Made by a program: the position numbers and the translations under genes. Shown here in pieces: positions 9,582-18,881 of a stretch of DNA of 34,643 nucleotides. The notes under the pieces are model-generated. The model did no database searches. It was given only the letters and a program-made list of their open reading frames with translations, and was not told the DNA's origin. Source of the DNA: Comamonas sp. lk (GTDB lineage Bacteria; Pseudomonadota; Gammaproteobacteria; Burkholderiales; Burkholderiaceae_C); the NCBI GenBank assembly GCA_945925985.1, contig CAMELV010000040.1:1-34643 (forward strand). The letters are read 5' to 3'. The stretch's first letter is position 1; every line of letters starts with the position of its first letter.

Positions 9582-10853
9582 AAGAGTCTATGGGGTAAGT
9601 CAGCCGGTTCTGTGCCAATTGCGCCTTCCCAGGTGGTGGTCGGGCTTTTTGTTTGGCTCGACCTGAGTTGGACGGAGCATCCTTTTGTAACGAATCGATT
9701 CCTCGTCAAGACCTAAAAAGACGTCGAGATCATTCAGTCGCTCGATCTGTTGGGTCGGCTTTATTACTATCCGGACAAAAGTGAACAGGCATTGCCGCCC
9801 ATGGTCGCGGCAGATGCGCCCAATGAGGCGCAGGTGCAGGCCAAGCAGGCGCTGATCCAGGAAGTCAGGCTCCTGGAAAAAGCCAAAAAAGACAAAATTT
9901 GGGCGCAAAAAGATGCAGTGGCCCGAGCGGCACGGGCTTGGGAGAGTGCGGCCTCGGGCATTCGAGATGCCCTGGTCAATCTCGCAGGTTCGCCTTAGAC
10001 AGCGGGGGTGCAGTTCAAGCAACTGTCGAGCGACAAAGCCGCAGCAGTGGTCAAAGGCAAAGAGATACTGCTACACCTTCAGGGCGATTCTGGGACCCAA
10101 GGACCACACTTCCACGCTTTAAACACCATGACCTTGTGTTTGATGCTGGGTAAAAAAGCGGGCTTAGACGAACCTGAACTGGCCGATCTAGCCATGGCGG
10201 CATTGGCGCATGACGCGGGTAAAGCTCAGGTGCCTTTGCACATCCTGAAAAACGCGCAACGGAAAAAGGATGAGGAAGAGTTTTACCGGCAGCATGTGCA
10301 TTACAGCGTCCAATTAGCGACCCAGTCGGGCGCCTTCAGCCCATCGGCGTTGGCCATCATTGCCGACCACCATGAAACACTGGATGGCAAGGGTTGGCCT
10401 CAGCAAAAAACCAATTTTGGCCCCGGCGCCAGAATCTTGGGCTTGGTCGACCGCTATGACCGCTTGTGCTCCCCAGAGGCGCCTGGCAAGGAACCGATGA
10501 TGCCTGCGGAGGCCCTTGCCACGCTGTTTCGGCAGGAATCCAGCAAATATGACGCCACCCTGCTGGCCCTGCTGATCAAGTTGCTGGGTGTTTATCCGCC
10601 GGGAACGGTGGTTCAGCTCAACGATGGTTCTCTGGCATTGGTGGTTGCGCCCGGACCGCAAAGCCTTCAGCCCAAGGTGCTGATCTACAGCCTAGAGCTC
10701 TCCAAAGACGAGGCCCCCGTGTTGGAACTGGCGACCGAGCCCGAGCTGAAAATTGTGTCTGCCGTGCGTCCTAGTACGCTGGCGCCGGACGTCATGGCCT
10801 GGCTGAATCCGCAACAACGTCTGTCATACTACTTCACAGTCTTCGACACCTGA
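9582..10853 (+). pseudogene. degraded HD-GYP-type protein gene, paralogue of the next gene
   Basis: Read in one frame, this stretch matches the intact downstream gene (10924-12213) from its first codon to its end, but it carries three lesions: the position of the ATG start reads AAG (9582-9584, AAG-AGT-CTA-TGG against ATG-AGT-CTG-TGG); an in-frame TAA lies at 9714-9716 in the N-terminal domain; and an in-frame TAG lies at 9996-9998 before the HD domain. No frameshift is seen over 1.27 kb. The catalytic half after the TAG (10008-10853, 281 codons) is fully open and retains HDAGK and HHETLDGKGWP. Decay appears recent or incomplete. Expression of the C-terminal half from GTG 10008 cannot be excluded, though its ribosome site is poor. 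Confidence 0.85.
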
Positions 10854-10923
10854 GCGCTGGCTGCCAACGAATTGGACCAGGCCTTGGCGCCGATGGTGTG
10901 AAAAAAGATGACAGAAAGAGCGC

Positions 10924-12213
10924 ATGAGTCTGTGGGATAAATCTGTGGGGGCTATTCCTATCTTCCCATCGCAACTGGTGGTAGGCCTGTTTGTCTGGTT
11001 TGACCTGAAATGGTCTGAGCACCCATTTCTTTCGAACCGGATGCTGATCAAGACCGCGGAAGACATCGCCATCATCCGGACACTGCCGTTGGTTGGGCGC
11101 TTGTATTGCTTTCCAGACAAGAGCGAGGTGCCGTTGCCTTCTCCGGTGGCTGAGGCTGAGCCGACTCCAGTCAGGCGGACTCTGCGCCGTGCTGCGCCTT
11201 TGCTTGTGCCGCAGCTGTTACAGGACCAAAAAAAGGCCAAGAGCGATCTTTTGATCCAGCAAAAAATGGCCGGGGCTGCCGCGGATCGAGCGTGGGATTT
11301 GGCGGCGCGTTTGACGCGCGATATCTTGCTGAAGATTGCCGTCGCCCCCGGGCAGGCAGGGGCGAAAGTCCAAAACTTGTCGACTGATACCGCCGGCGCA
11401 GTTGCAGATGCCAAGCAAGTTACGCTCCATTTGCTAGGTCAAAAAAGTGGTGGCGGGCAGCAATTTCATGCCATCAACACCATGACTTTGAGCTTGCTAT
11501 TGGGCAAAAGGGTTGGGCTCAGTCGCCAGGCGCTGACTGACTTGGCCATGGCGGCACTGGTGCATGACGCCGGCAAAGCTGAGGTGCCAGTGCAGATCTT
11601 TACCCTGGCCCATCGCAATAAGCATGAAGAAAAACAGTATCGCCAGCACCTTGAGTTCAGTCTGCGCTATGCCACTGAGTCTGGTAAGTTCAGCCCGGAA
11701 GCGCTAGAAATTCTGGCGGACCACCATGAGGCCATGGACGGCAGTGGCTGGCCAACCGGTAAAAAAGACATGGGCGTGGGCGCGCGCATCCTGACCTTGG
11801 TGGACCGGTACGACCGCCTCTGTGCGCCAGAGGCGGTAGACGTGGCGCCATTGGTGCCGATGGAAGCCCTGTCAACCCTGTTACGCCGCGAATCCAGCAA
11901 ATTTGACCCAGCCCTGCTCGGGTTTTTGATCAAGCTGCTGGGTATTTACCCGCCGGGGACACTGGTGCAACTGAGTGACGGCTCCCTGGGGCAAGTGGTG
12001 GCGCCCGGTGTCGACAGCCTCAAACCCACCGTGCTGCTCTACGACCCCTTGACCAGCAAGGAGGATGCGCAGGTGTTGGCGCTGGATCATGCCGACGACC
12101 TCAAGATCATGGCGGCCATTCGACCCGACAGCCTGCCACAGGAGACGCTGGCCTGGATCAAGCCAGAGCAACCCCAGGCTTTTTTTATGTCGACGCAGAC
12201 ATTGAGCCGCTGA
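10924..12213 (+). CDS. HD-GYP-type phosphohydrolase with DUF3391-like N-terminus
   Basis: HD-GYP proteins typically hydrolyse cyclic di-GMP. The 429 residues start with a DUF3391-like domain (about 10-75: VVGLFVWFDLKWSEHPFLSN), then an Ala/Lys/Gln-rich, probably helical linker, then the HD domain: H182, HDAGK at 214-218, H242 (RQHLEF), HHE at 267-269 and DGSGWP at 272-277. All metal-binding histidines and aspartate of the family seem present, but the hallmark GYP reads GWP. The C-terminal section EALSTLLRRESSKFDPALL...IYPPGTLVQLSDGS is typical of the family. Its last 29 bases overlap the end of prmC, which converges on it. A decayed copy lies 70 bases upstream. Enzymatic activity is inferred, not shown. 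Confidence 0.88.
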   Translation: MSLWDKSVGAIPIFPSQLVVGLFVWFDLKWSEHPFLSNRMLIKTAEDIAIIRTLPLVGRLYCFPDKSEVPLPSPVAEAEPTPVRRTLRRAAPLLVPQLLQDQKKAKSDLLIQQKMAGAAADRAWDLAARLTRDILLKIAVAPGQAGAKVQNLSTDTAGAVADAKQVTLHLLGQKSGGGQQFHAINTMTLSLLLGKRVGLSRQALTDLAMAALVHDAGKAEVPVQIFTLAHRNKHEEKQYRQHLEFSLRYATESGKFSPEALEILADHHEAMDGSGWPTGKKDMGVGARILTLVDRYDRLCAPEAVDVAPLVPMEALSTLLRRESSKFDPALLGFLIKLLGIYPPGTLVQLSDGSLGQVVAPGVDSLKPTVLLYDPLTSKEDAQVLALDHADDLKIMAAIRPDSLPQETLAWIKPEQPQAFFMSTQTLSR

Positions 12214-13033
12214 GCCTGCCGCCGCTGCAGCGCTCGATGCCTGCCAGATCACGGCGCGACGCGATGTCGTCGAAGCCAGCTGTGTGCAGCAACTGGCGCA
12301 CGCGAGTGGCCTGGTCGTGCCCGTGTTCCAGCAACAAATGCCCATCCGGGTGCAAATGGGCTGGCGCGCTGGCGATGATGGTGCGTAAATCGTCTAAACC
12401 CTCGGTGCCAGCCGTGAGCGCCTGCCGTGGCTCATGTGCCAGGGCAGGCAAGTGGGGATCGGCGTCGGCCACATAGGGCGGGTTGGCGACGATCAGGTGG
12501 TAGCGTTGGTGGTTGCCTTGCAGCCAGTTGCCTTGGGTGAACGTGATGTCCAGGCCCAAGCGTGCTGCATTGCGTCGGGCCACGTCCAGCGCGGCCTCGC
12601 TGCGGTCGAGGGCCTGCACCTGGGCCCCAGGCCGTTGGGCCTTGAGGGCCAGCGCAATCGCGCCACTGCCGGTGCCCAGGTCCAGCACCGCCATCGGCGG
12701 CTCTGGTGAAAGTGGTAGGTGCGCCAGAGCCCATTCGACCAAGATTTCGGTGTCAGGCCGGGGGATCAGCACGCTGGGGCTGACCTCCAGGTCCAGCCCA
12801 AAAAACTCGCGTTGGCCGATGATGTACGCCAGGGGCTCGCCAGCGGCCCGGCGCGATACCAGGGCGGCGAGGCGGCCCTCGGCAGCGGCGGGCAAAGCGT
12901 CTGAGTCATGCGCCAGTAGCCAGGCCCTGTCGTGCGCCTCCTGGCCCAGCACATGCAGTAGCAAGAGCTGGGCGTCGAGCCGGTCCAGGCCCTGTGCCTG
13001 GGCCTGCCGCAGGGCCGTGCTCAGCGTCGTCAT
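12185..13033 (-). CDS. prmC: peptide chain release factor N5-glutamine methyltransferase
   Basis: PrmC methylates the glutamine of the GGQ motif in release factors 1 and 2. The 282 residues show an N-terminal helical domain, the SAM motif LDLGTGSG at 117-124 and the substrate motif NPPY at 184-187. I chose ATG 13033, since the start MTTLSTALRQA fits the family; the upstream codons to 13090 overlap prfA. It begins 7 bases after the prfA stop, so the two are cotranscribed with enzyme next to substrate. The last residues overlap the convergent HD gene by 29 bases, and the C-terminal SGSMSAST may be a tail acquired at this junction. Confidence 0.96.
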   Translation of the reverse strand: MTTLSTALRQAQAQGLDRLDAQLLLLHVLGQEAHDRAWLLAHDSDALPAAAEGRLAALVSRRAAGEPLAYIIGQREFFGLDLEVSPSVLIPRPDTEILVEWALAHLPLSPEPPMAVLDLGTGSGAIALALKAQRPGAQVQALDRSEAALDVARRNAARLGLDITFTQGNWLQGNHQRYHLIVANPPYVADADPHLPALAHEPRQALTAGTEGLDDLRTIIASAPAHLHPDGHLLLEHGHDQATRVRQLLHTAGFDDIASRRDLAGIERCSGGRLSGSMSAST

Positions 13034-13040
13034 GGCCTGC

Positions 13041-14141
13041 TCAGCCCGCCAGCCCGACTTCAAGTTCGGCCAGCTGCTGTGCCGCCTCATAGGCCTGCAG
13101 CGCCTGCACCACGTCGTCCAAGTCGCCTTCCATGATGGTCAGCAGTTTGTACAGCGTGAGGTTGATGCGGTGGTCGGTCAGCCGGCCCTGCGGGAAGTTG
13201 TAGGTTCGGATGCGGTCGCTGCGGTCACCGCTGCCGATCAGGCTTTTGCGCTGTGCGGCGTCACGTGCGGCGCGCTCAGAGCGGTCTTTTTCCTGAATGC
13301 GTGCCGACAACACTTGCAGTGCTTTGGCCTTGTTGCGGTGCTGGCTGCGGTCATCCTGGCATTCGGCCACGATGCCGGTGGGGATATGGGTGATGCGAAC
13401 CGCCGAGTCGGTTTTGTTGATGTGCTGGCCGCCGGCGCCGCTGGCGCGGTAAGTATCGATGCGCAGGTCGGCCGGGTTGATCTGCACCGCGGTGGCCTCG
13501 TCCGGCTCGGGCAACACCGCCACGGTACAGGCGCTGGTGTGGATGCGGCCCTGGGTTTCGGTGGCGGGCACGCGCTGCACCCGGTGGCCGCCTGATTCAA
13601 ACTTGAGCATGCCGTACACCTGCACCCCCTCAATGCGCAACACCAGCTCCTTGTAGCCGCCGAGCTCGCTCAGCGATTCACTGATGACCTCGGTTTTCCA
13701 ACCCTGCTTGTCGCAATAACGGGTGTACATGCGCGCCAGGTCGCCGGCAAACAGCGCCGATTCATCGCCACCGGTGCCGGCGCGGATTTCGACAAAGGCG
13801 TTGCGCGCATCGTCCGGGTCCTTGGGCAGCAGCATGCGTTGCAGTTCGTCGTCCAGCACCTTTAGCTCCGCTTGGGCGGCGTCGACCTCTTCCTGAGCCA
13901 TGCCGGCGATCTCTGGGTCATCTGCTGAGCCGCTCAGCATCTCCTGTGCGCTGGCCAGATCGGCTTCGCGCTGGCCGTAGCGGGCCCAACGGCTAGCCAC
14001 CGCCGCGACCTCAGTGTGCTCACGGGACAGCACCAGGAACTGGGCCATGTCCTTCATGATGTCTTCGCGCGAGAGCAAAAACTCAAGCTCTCCCAGACGG
14101 TCGGCGTAGCGGGCGAGTTGTTGTCGGAAAAATAGTTTCAC
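13041..14141 (-). CDS. prfA: peptide chain release factor 1
   Basis: RF1 recognises UAA and UAG stop codons and triggers release of the peptide. The 366 residues contain the codon-recognition tripeptide PAT at 192-194 ([14 protein letters not shown]) and the catalytic GGQ at 237-239 ([10 protein letters not shown]), which separate it from RF2. The start is GTG 14141, giving the family N-terminus [16 protein letters not shown]. The gene lies between hemA and prmC on the same strand, the standard betaproteobacterial and enterobacterial order. Confidence 0.98.
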   Translation of the reverse strand: MKLFFRQQLARYADRLGELEFLLSREDIMKDMAQFLVLSREHTEVAAVASRWARYGQREADLASAQEMLSGSADDPEIAGMAQEEVDAAQAELKVLDDELQRMLLPKDPDDARNAFVEIRAGTGGDESALFAGDLARMYTRYCDKQGWKTEVISESLSELGGYKELVLRIEGVQVYGMLKFESGGHRVQRVPATETQGRIHTSACTVAVLPEPDEATAVQINPADLRIDTYRASGAGGQHINKTDSAVRITHIPTGIVAECQDDRSQHRNKAKALQVLSARIQEKDRSERAARDAAQRKSLIGSGDRSDRIRTYNFPQGRLTDHRINLTLYKLLTIMEGDLDDVVQALQAYEAAQQLAELEVGLAG

Positions 14142-14261
14142 GGTCGGGAGGTGCGATGGTGGCTTCGGGTTGAGCAGCAGTTGGGGTCAGGCGGTTGCGT
14201 TTGGCAACCCGGGCTAGGGCACTACCCCGGCATTGGCCGCCGGCGGCAGCGGACAGCGTCG

Positions 14262-15521
14262 CTAACGTTCGCGGCGCAAAAAGAAATGCTGGATTGCCGA
14301 GCTGGCGCGTTCCCGGGCCAGTGTGTCACCGGCGTGCAGTTCGGCCAGAGCCCCGTGCAGCATTTTTTGCGTCAGGCCGCGCGACAGCGCTTCGAGCACG
14401 GTCTCTACGTTTTCGCCTTTGGCCAGCAATTTGCGCGCCCGGGCAATTTCAGCTGCCCGCCACTCGTCGGCCTGCGCATTGAGCTGCTGAATCAATGGCA
14501 CGGCATTGCGTTGGTCCACCCAGTGCATGAAACTTTGTACGCCGGCATCCACAATGGCCTCGGCCTGCGCCACGGCCGCTTGCCGGCTGGCTTGGGCAGT
14601 CTGAACCACACCGGCCAGGTCGTCCACCGTGTACAGGTAGACGTCACCCAAGGCCTTGACTTCGGGTTCGATGTCGCGTGGTACCGCCAGGTCAACCATG
14701 AACATGGGTCGGCGTCGCCGCTGCTTCAGTGCCCGCTCTACCGCGCCCAGACCAATGATGGGCAGAGTGCTGGCGGTACAGCTGACGACCGCGTCAAATT
14801 CATGCAGCCTTGCGGGCACTTCAGCCAGGTGCATCACTTCACCCCCGAACCGGCTGGCCAGCTTTTCACCGCGCTCAAGCGTGCGGTTGGCAATCACCAT
14901 GCGTTTGGGGCTTTTGGCGGCAAAGTGAGTGGCGCACAGCTCGATCATCTCGCCCGCGCCCACAAACAGAATATTGACCTTGCCCAGGTCTTCAAACAAC
15001 TGGCCCGAGAGGCGCACCGCCGCTGCTGCCATGCTGATGGAGTGGGCCCCGATCTCGGTCGAGCTGCGCACTTCTTTGGCTACTGCAAACGAGCGCTGGA
15101 ACATTTGGCTCAGGGTACTGCCCAGGGTACCAGCGGCCTCGGCGGCACGCACTGCGTCCTTGAACTGGCCCAAGATTTGCGGCTCGCCCAGCACCATGGA
15201 GTCGAGCCCGCTGGCCACCCGAAAGGCGTGGCGCGCGGCCAGTCCGTCTTGCAGGGTGTAGGCGTGAGAGCGAAGTGTGGCGGGCGACACACCACCCGAC
15301 TGGGCCAGCCAGTCCAGGGTGCGCTCCAGCTCGGGCTGCTCGCCGGCGCAGTAAATCTCGGTGCGGTTGCAGGTGGAGATGAGTGCCGCCTCTGGCGGGC
15401 GCGACAAGGAGCGGCGCAGGGCCAGCAGGGTGGGCTCAATCTGCTCGATCGCAAAGGCGAAACGGCCACGCAAATCAAGCGGCGCGGTGGTGTGGTTTAG
15501 CCCAAGGGCCCAGACTGGCAT
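14262..15521 (-). CDS. hemA: glutamyl-tRNA reductase
   Basis: HemA reduces glutamyl-tRNA(Glu) to glutamate-1-semialdehyde, the committed step of C5-pathway tetrapyrrole synthesis. The 419 residues show the catalytic cysteine C51 in STCNRTEIY, the substrate motif [15 protein letters not shown], the NADPH-binding VGAGEMIEL region and the C-terminal dimerisation helix. Start ATG 15521 is typical ([14 protein letters not shown]). prfA follows after 120 bases. The gene is divergent from the small membrane protein gene at 15582. Confidence 0.97.
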   Translation of the reverse strand: MPVWALGLNHTTAPLDLRGRFAFAIEQIEPTLLALRRSLSRPPEAALISTCNRTEIYCAGEQPELERTLDWLAQSGGVSPATLRSHAYTLQDGLAARHAFRVASGLDSMVLGEPQILGQFKDAVRAAEAAGTLGSTLSQMFQRSFAVAKEVRSSTEIGAHSISMAAAAVRLSGQLFEDLGKVNILFVGAGEMIELCATHFAAKSPKRMVIANRTLERGEKLASRFGGEVMHLAEVPARLHEFDAVVSCTASTLPIIGLGAVERALKQRRRRPMFMVDLAVPRDIEPEVKALGDVYLYTVDDLAGVVQTAQASRQAAVAQAEAIVDAGVQSFMHWVDQRNAVPLIQQLNAQADEWRAAEIARARKLLAKGENVETVLEALSRGLTQKMLHGALAELHAGDTLARERASSAIQHFFLRRER

Positions 15522-15581
15522 AACCGGATTATAAAATCAGGCGGTGACGCATTCACCACTTCGACAAAGGTTTCAAGGCTG

Positions 15582-15860
15582 ATGGGCCCTATTGCTGTGC
15601 TCACCCACCTGTTGAACTTTGCCGCACCGGCACTTGGCCTGGCGTTGCTGGTGACACTGGGCGCTCATTTATTTATGAAAAAAAGGCCTCAAGCCCTTGC
15701 CCTGCCTACACAGTTAGCTATTAATATAATAGCGAGTCTTGCGGTCCTGGCACTGGGCTTGTGGTTGACGGGCCGCGACGGCAAGATAGCCAGCTACGCC
15801 GCCATGGCGATCACGTGTGCCACCAGCCAGTGGCTGATGGCACGGGGTTGGCAAGCTTAG
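15582..15860 (+). CDS. small hypothetical membrane protein
   Basis: I do not recognise this 92-residue protein. It has three hydrophobic stretches (about 4-31 FAAPALGLALLVTLGAHLF, 45-62 AINIIASLAVLALGLWL and 68-88), which fits two or three inner-membrane helices separated by short basic loops (MKKRPQ). ATG 15582 follows AAGG at suitable spacing. It is divergent from hemA and ends 3 bases before the stop of the convergent potF-like gene. The middle of the gene coincides with a dispersed repeat (15685-15735), so residues about 35-51 are encoded by that element, and the frame remains open. Confidence 0.6.
   Translation: MGPIAVLTHLLNFAAPALGLALLVTLGAHLFMKKRPQALALPTQLAINIIASLAVLALGLWLTGRDGKIASYAAMAITCATSQWLMARGWQA
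15685..15735. repeat. dispersed 51-bp element, copy inside the small membrane protein gene
   Basis: This copy starts GGCCTCAAGCCCTTG and ends with the perfect inverted repeat GCTATT-AATAT-AATAGC (15717-15733). Aligned without gaps to the reverse complement of 24489-24539 it matches at about 37 of 51 positions by my hand count. It lies wholly inside the coding sequence at 15582-15860 without interrupting it. I recall similar AT-palindrome plus GGGCTAGAGGCC elements dispersed in Comamonadaceae genomes; that is memory, not a search result. Confidence 0.65.
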
Positions 15861-15863
15861 CGC

Positions 15864-17015
15864 TTATTTACCCGCCTTGAAGTTGGTGAAAGTGCGGGTT
15901 TGTACCCGGCGTGTGTCTTGCGGCAGAGCGTCAGGGGCCACCATGGTCTTGGTGGCAGCAGCATCCAGGAAGATGGACTTGTTCTCGGCCACGTCCTTTT
16001 TCACAAACTTCAACGAGGCCGCGTTCGGGTTGGCATAAAACACCTTGTTGGTTAGCGAGGCGTGCACTTCGGGGCGCAGGATGTAGTTGATGAACAAGTG
16101 AGCGTTCTCCACATTTTTGGCGTCCTTGGGGATTGCCATGGTGTCAAAGAAAAGGGTGGCGCCGGTTTTGGGGACCAGTGCCTCAATCACCACCGGCTCC
16201 TTGGCTTTGCCCTTGTTTTTGGGCTTGCTGTCGGCCGTGGTGGTGGCCTCAGCGGCGCGGCTGCGCGCGATATTGATATCGCCCGAGAAACCCATGACCA
16301 GACAGGTGGCGCCGCCAGCCATGTCCTCGATGTAGCCCGATGAGGAAAACTTGGTGACAAAGGGCCGGATGGACTTGAGCAACTTGGCGGCTTCGGCGTA
16401 GTCGGCGGCGTCGCGGCTGTAGGGTGGCTTGCCCAGGTAGAGCAGGGCGGCCGGCAGCACCTCGGAGGCTGAGTCGAGCACACTCACGCCGCAGCTTTTG
16501 AGTTTGCTGGCGTATTTGGGGTCAAACAGCAGGCTCCAGGCGTTCTCAGGCATGGGCAGGTCGCCCAAGGCCGCTTTGGCCTTGTTGACGTTGATGCCCA
16601 CCGTGACAAAGCCCCACATCCAGTCCACCAGGTAGGCGTTGCCGGGGTCCAACTTGGCCAGTTGGTCCAGCAGGCCTTTATCGAGGTTGCCCCAGTTGCT
16701 GAGTTTGCTGCGGTCCAGCTTTTGCAGCAGCCCACCTTCGATCTGGGTCTTGGCAAAGTGCGAGCCCGGCACCACGATGTCGTAGCCGGTTTTGCCGGCC
16801 ACCAGCTTGGCGTGCAAAATTTCGTTGTTGTCGTAGGTGTCGTAGCGCACCTTGATGCCGGTTTCCTTCTCAAAATTCTTGATCGTATCTTCGGCGATGT
16901 AGTCCGACCAGTTGTAAATGTTGAGCACCTTGGGGTCGGCCGCCTGAGCCGCACTAGCCAGCATCAGAGCGCCGGCAGCCAGAGCCAAGCCAAGTTGTTT
17001 GAATTTGAAGGTCAT
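15864..17015 (-). CDS. polyamine ABC transporter substrate-binding protein, PotF/PotD type
   Basis: This is a periplasmic binding protein of the spermidine/putrescine family. The mature part begins with the hallmark VLNIYNWSDYIAEDTIKNFEKE, preceded by a signal peptide that ends ASAAQA (about 1-25). Further family features are GYDIVVPGSHFAK, VDWMWGFVTVGIN and NAHLFINYILRPEV. ATG 17015 is preferred because AAAGGA lies 8 bases upstream; the frame is open to 17054. The inner part contains a Lys/Thr/Ala-rich insertion (TTTADSKPKNKGKAKEP) that looks unusual. It follows ugpQ by 51 bases on the same strand and no permease or ATPase of a polyamine system is present, so the gene is an orphan binding protein here. 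The exact ligand is unknown. Confidence 0.88.
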   Translation of the reverse strand: MTFKFKQLGLALAAGALMLASAAQAADPKVLNIYNWSDYIAEDTIKNFEKETGIKVRYDTYDNNEILHAKLVAGKTGYDIVVPGSHFAKTQIEGGLLQKLDRSKLSNWGNLDKGLLDQLAKLDPGNAYLVDWMWGFVTVGINVNKAKAALGDLPMPENAWSLLFDPKYASKLKSCGVSVLDSASEVLPAALLYLGKPPYSRDAADYAEAAKLLKSIRPFVTKFSSSGYIEDMAGGATCLVMGFSGDINIARSRAAEATTTADSKPKNKGKAKEPVVIEALVPKTGATLFFDTMAIPKDAKNVENAHLFINYILRPEVHASLTNKVFYANPNAASLKFVKKDVAENKSIFLDAAATKTMVAPDALPQDTRRVQTRTFTNFKAGK

Positions 17016-17066
17016 TTTGGGCATCCTTTCAGAAAATGAGGGAAAAAATAGCAAAGGGACAAAGTT

Positions 17067-17840
17067 TCAAGCTGGGGGGAACAGGTCAACCCGGTCGGTG
17101 ATGATGGCGTCTGTGCCCAGGTCAAGCAGCCGTTGCGCCGCCCATTCGTCGTTGACGGTGTAGCTCAGGGTGCGAAGGCCCGCGCTTTTGGCTTGCCGAA
17201 CGCTGGAGGTGTCCCACAGCGCGTGGTTACACACGACAGCCACGCATTCCAGTCTGAGGGCTGTTTCCAGCCAGCCGGTCCAGAGGGTATCGAGTAGCAG
17301 ACCGCGCGGCAGTTCCGGCTGGGTGTCGCGTGCGCCGGCCAGCGCGTCGGGCTCAAACGAGGTCAGCAATGGCGGTACCGCAGCGCCGGCCCAGAGCTGC
17401 GCCGCCTGCTGCGCCACCACTTCGCCAGTGCGGCAAGCCAGGCCCGGCGTGGGTTTGATCTCGATGTTGAGAAAAAAACTGTTGGCCAAGCAATAGCGGG
17501 CGATGTTGGCCAGCGTGGGCAGCGGTTCGCCCGCGTAAGCGCGGGAATGCCAACTGCCAGCGTCAATTTGGGCCAGCGTGTTCCAGGGGTGGTCGCCACC
17601 GACGGCGCTGACGCCCGCGCCCAGCTGTTGCCGGGCGTTCGTGGTGCGGCCCAGAGTGGCGTCATGCATCAAAAAACACACCTCGTCGGCGCTAAGTTTG
17701 ACGTCGCACTCGAACATGCGGTAGCCGTGCGCGGCGCCCAGGCGAAAGCTGGCCAGGGTGTTCTCTGGCGCGAGTTTGCCGGCGCCCCGGTGCGCCACCC
17801 AGCGCGGGTAAGGCCAATGGTCCGTAGTGACAGGTGTCAT
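17067..17840 (-). CDS. ugpQ: glycerophosphodiester phosphodiesterase
   Basis: UgpQ hydrolyses glycerophosphodiesters to glycerol-3-phosphate and an alcohol in the cytoplasm. The 257-residue GDPD domain has the catalytic and metal residues in place: H17-R18 ([13 protein letters not shown], with E26-N27), E44 and D46 (FECDVKLS), H59-D60 ([10 protein letters not shown]) and NIEIKP near 125. No signal peptide is present, which agrees with a cytoplasmic enzyme. It overlaps ugpC by 4 bases (ATGA), indicating translational coupling, and completes the ugpBAECQ order known from E. coli. Confidence 0.95.
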   Translation of the reverse strand: MTPVTTDHWPYPRWVAHRGAGKLAPENTLASFRLGAAHGYRMFECDVKLSADEVCFLMHDATLGRTTNARQQLGAGVSAVGGDHPWNTLAQIDAGSWHSRAYAGEPLPTLANIARYCLANSFFLNIEIKPTPGLACRTGEVVAQQAAQLWAGAAVPPLLTSFEPDALAGARDTQPELPRGLLLDTLWTGWLETALRLECVAVVCNHALWDTSSVRQAKSAGLRTLSYTVNDEWAAQRLLDLGTDAIITDRVDLFPPA

Positions 17841-18859
17841 GGGGAGTCCTTTCGTTGGCCGCTTGCGGCGTCAAACCAGTGAATTTTGCCGGGGCGGGGC
17901 TGCACGTAGAGGGTGTGACCCAGGCCGGGCACGGCGTTGGACTCGTCGGTCCGCAGCACCACCACCTCGTCGCCGCCGTGCTGCCAGCGGCCATACACCA
18001 GGCGCTCGGCGCCTAGTAGCTCCACCGCCTCGACCTTGAGCGCCCAGCCGGTCGCCCCGATGTCCAAGTGCTCAGGCCTCACGCCGGTGATGGTGCCGGG
18101 GCGGGCATCGGGTGCCTGCTTGAGCAGGTTCATGGGTGGCGAGCCGATGAAGCTGGCCACAAAGGTGGTGGCCGGCAGGTTGTACACCTCCTCGGGCGTG
18201 CCAAATTGCTCCATCACCCCATTGTTCATCACCATCATGCGCTGCGCCAGCGTCATGGCCTCCACCTGGTCGTGGGTGACAAATAGCGAGGTGATGCCCA
18301 ACTCGCGGTGCAGCTTCTGGATCTCAAGCCGGGTTTGGGCCCGAAGCTTGGCATCCAAATTGGACAGCGGCTCGTCAAACAAAAACACCTGGGGCTGGCG
18401 CACGATGGCCCGGCCCATGGCCACCCGCTGGCGCTGGCCTCCCGATAATTCGCGTGGTTTACGCTGTAAATAAGGCCCTATCTCCAGAATCGCTGCTGCC
18501 TTGTCGACCCGCTGACGGATCTCGGCGGCGGGCACCTTGGCGATCTTCAGGCCATAGGCCATGTTCTCGAACACGCTCATGTGCGGGTACAGCGCATAGT
18601 TCTGGAACACCATGGCAATATCGCGCTCGGCCGGCTCCAGGTCGTTCACCACCCGGTCGCCGATTTTGACCTGCCCGCCCGTGATCTCTTCCAACCCGGC
18701 CACCATGCGCAGAAGCGTGGACTTGCCGCAGCCCGACGGGCCAACGATCACGACAAACTCGCCGTCGGCGACCTCGGCGCTGACGCCGTGGATCACCTGG
18801 TTGGCCGATTTGCCAACGCCGTAGCGCTTGATGAGGTGTTGCAGACTGATCGATGCCAT
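17837..18859 (-). CDS. ugpC: sn-glycerol-3-phosphate ABC transporter ATP-binding protein
   Basis: This is the ATPase of the glycerol-3-phosphate / glycerophosphodiester importer. It has Walker [10 protein letters not shown] (40-48), signature LSGGQRQRV (138-146) and Walker B VFLFDEP (158-164), followed by the C-terminal regulatory domain of the MalK/UgpC group ([10 protein letters not shown]). Length is 340 residues against 356 in E. coli. It starts 22 bases after ugpE. UgpC and MalK ATPases are close relatives, so the name rests largely on the operon. Confidence 0.94.
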   Translation of the reverse strand: MASISLQHLIKRYGVGKSANQVIHGVSAEVADGEFVVIVGPSGCGKSTLLRMVAGLEEITGGQVKIGDRVVNDLEPAERDIAMVFQNYALYPHMSVFENMAYGLKIAKVPAAEIRQRVDKAAAILEIGPYLQRKPRELSGGQRQRVAMGRAIVRQPQVFLFDEPLSNLDAKLRAQTRLEIQKLHRELGITSLFVTHDQVEAMTLAQRMMVMNNGVMEQFGTPEEVYNLPATTFVASFIGSPPMNLLKQAPDARPGTITGVRPEHLDIGATGWALKVEAVELLGAERLVYGRWQHGGDEVVVLRTDESNAVPGLGHTLYVQPRPGKIHWFDAASGQRKDSP

Positions 18860-18881
18860 GTTGAGTTAAACGGTTGCCGGT

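Noticed and set aside
9576..10022. Separate short genes (9750-9998 plus strand, 9600-10022 minus strand) in the HD pseudogene
   Set aside because: The plus-strand piece aligns to the N-terminal part of the intact paralogue and is bounded by the two nonsense codons; the minus-strand frame is its antisense shadow.
14151..15500. 449-codon plus-strand open frame antisense to hemA
   Set aside because: It is a shadow of a GC-rich gene; hemA on the minus strand has full family support.
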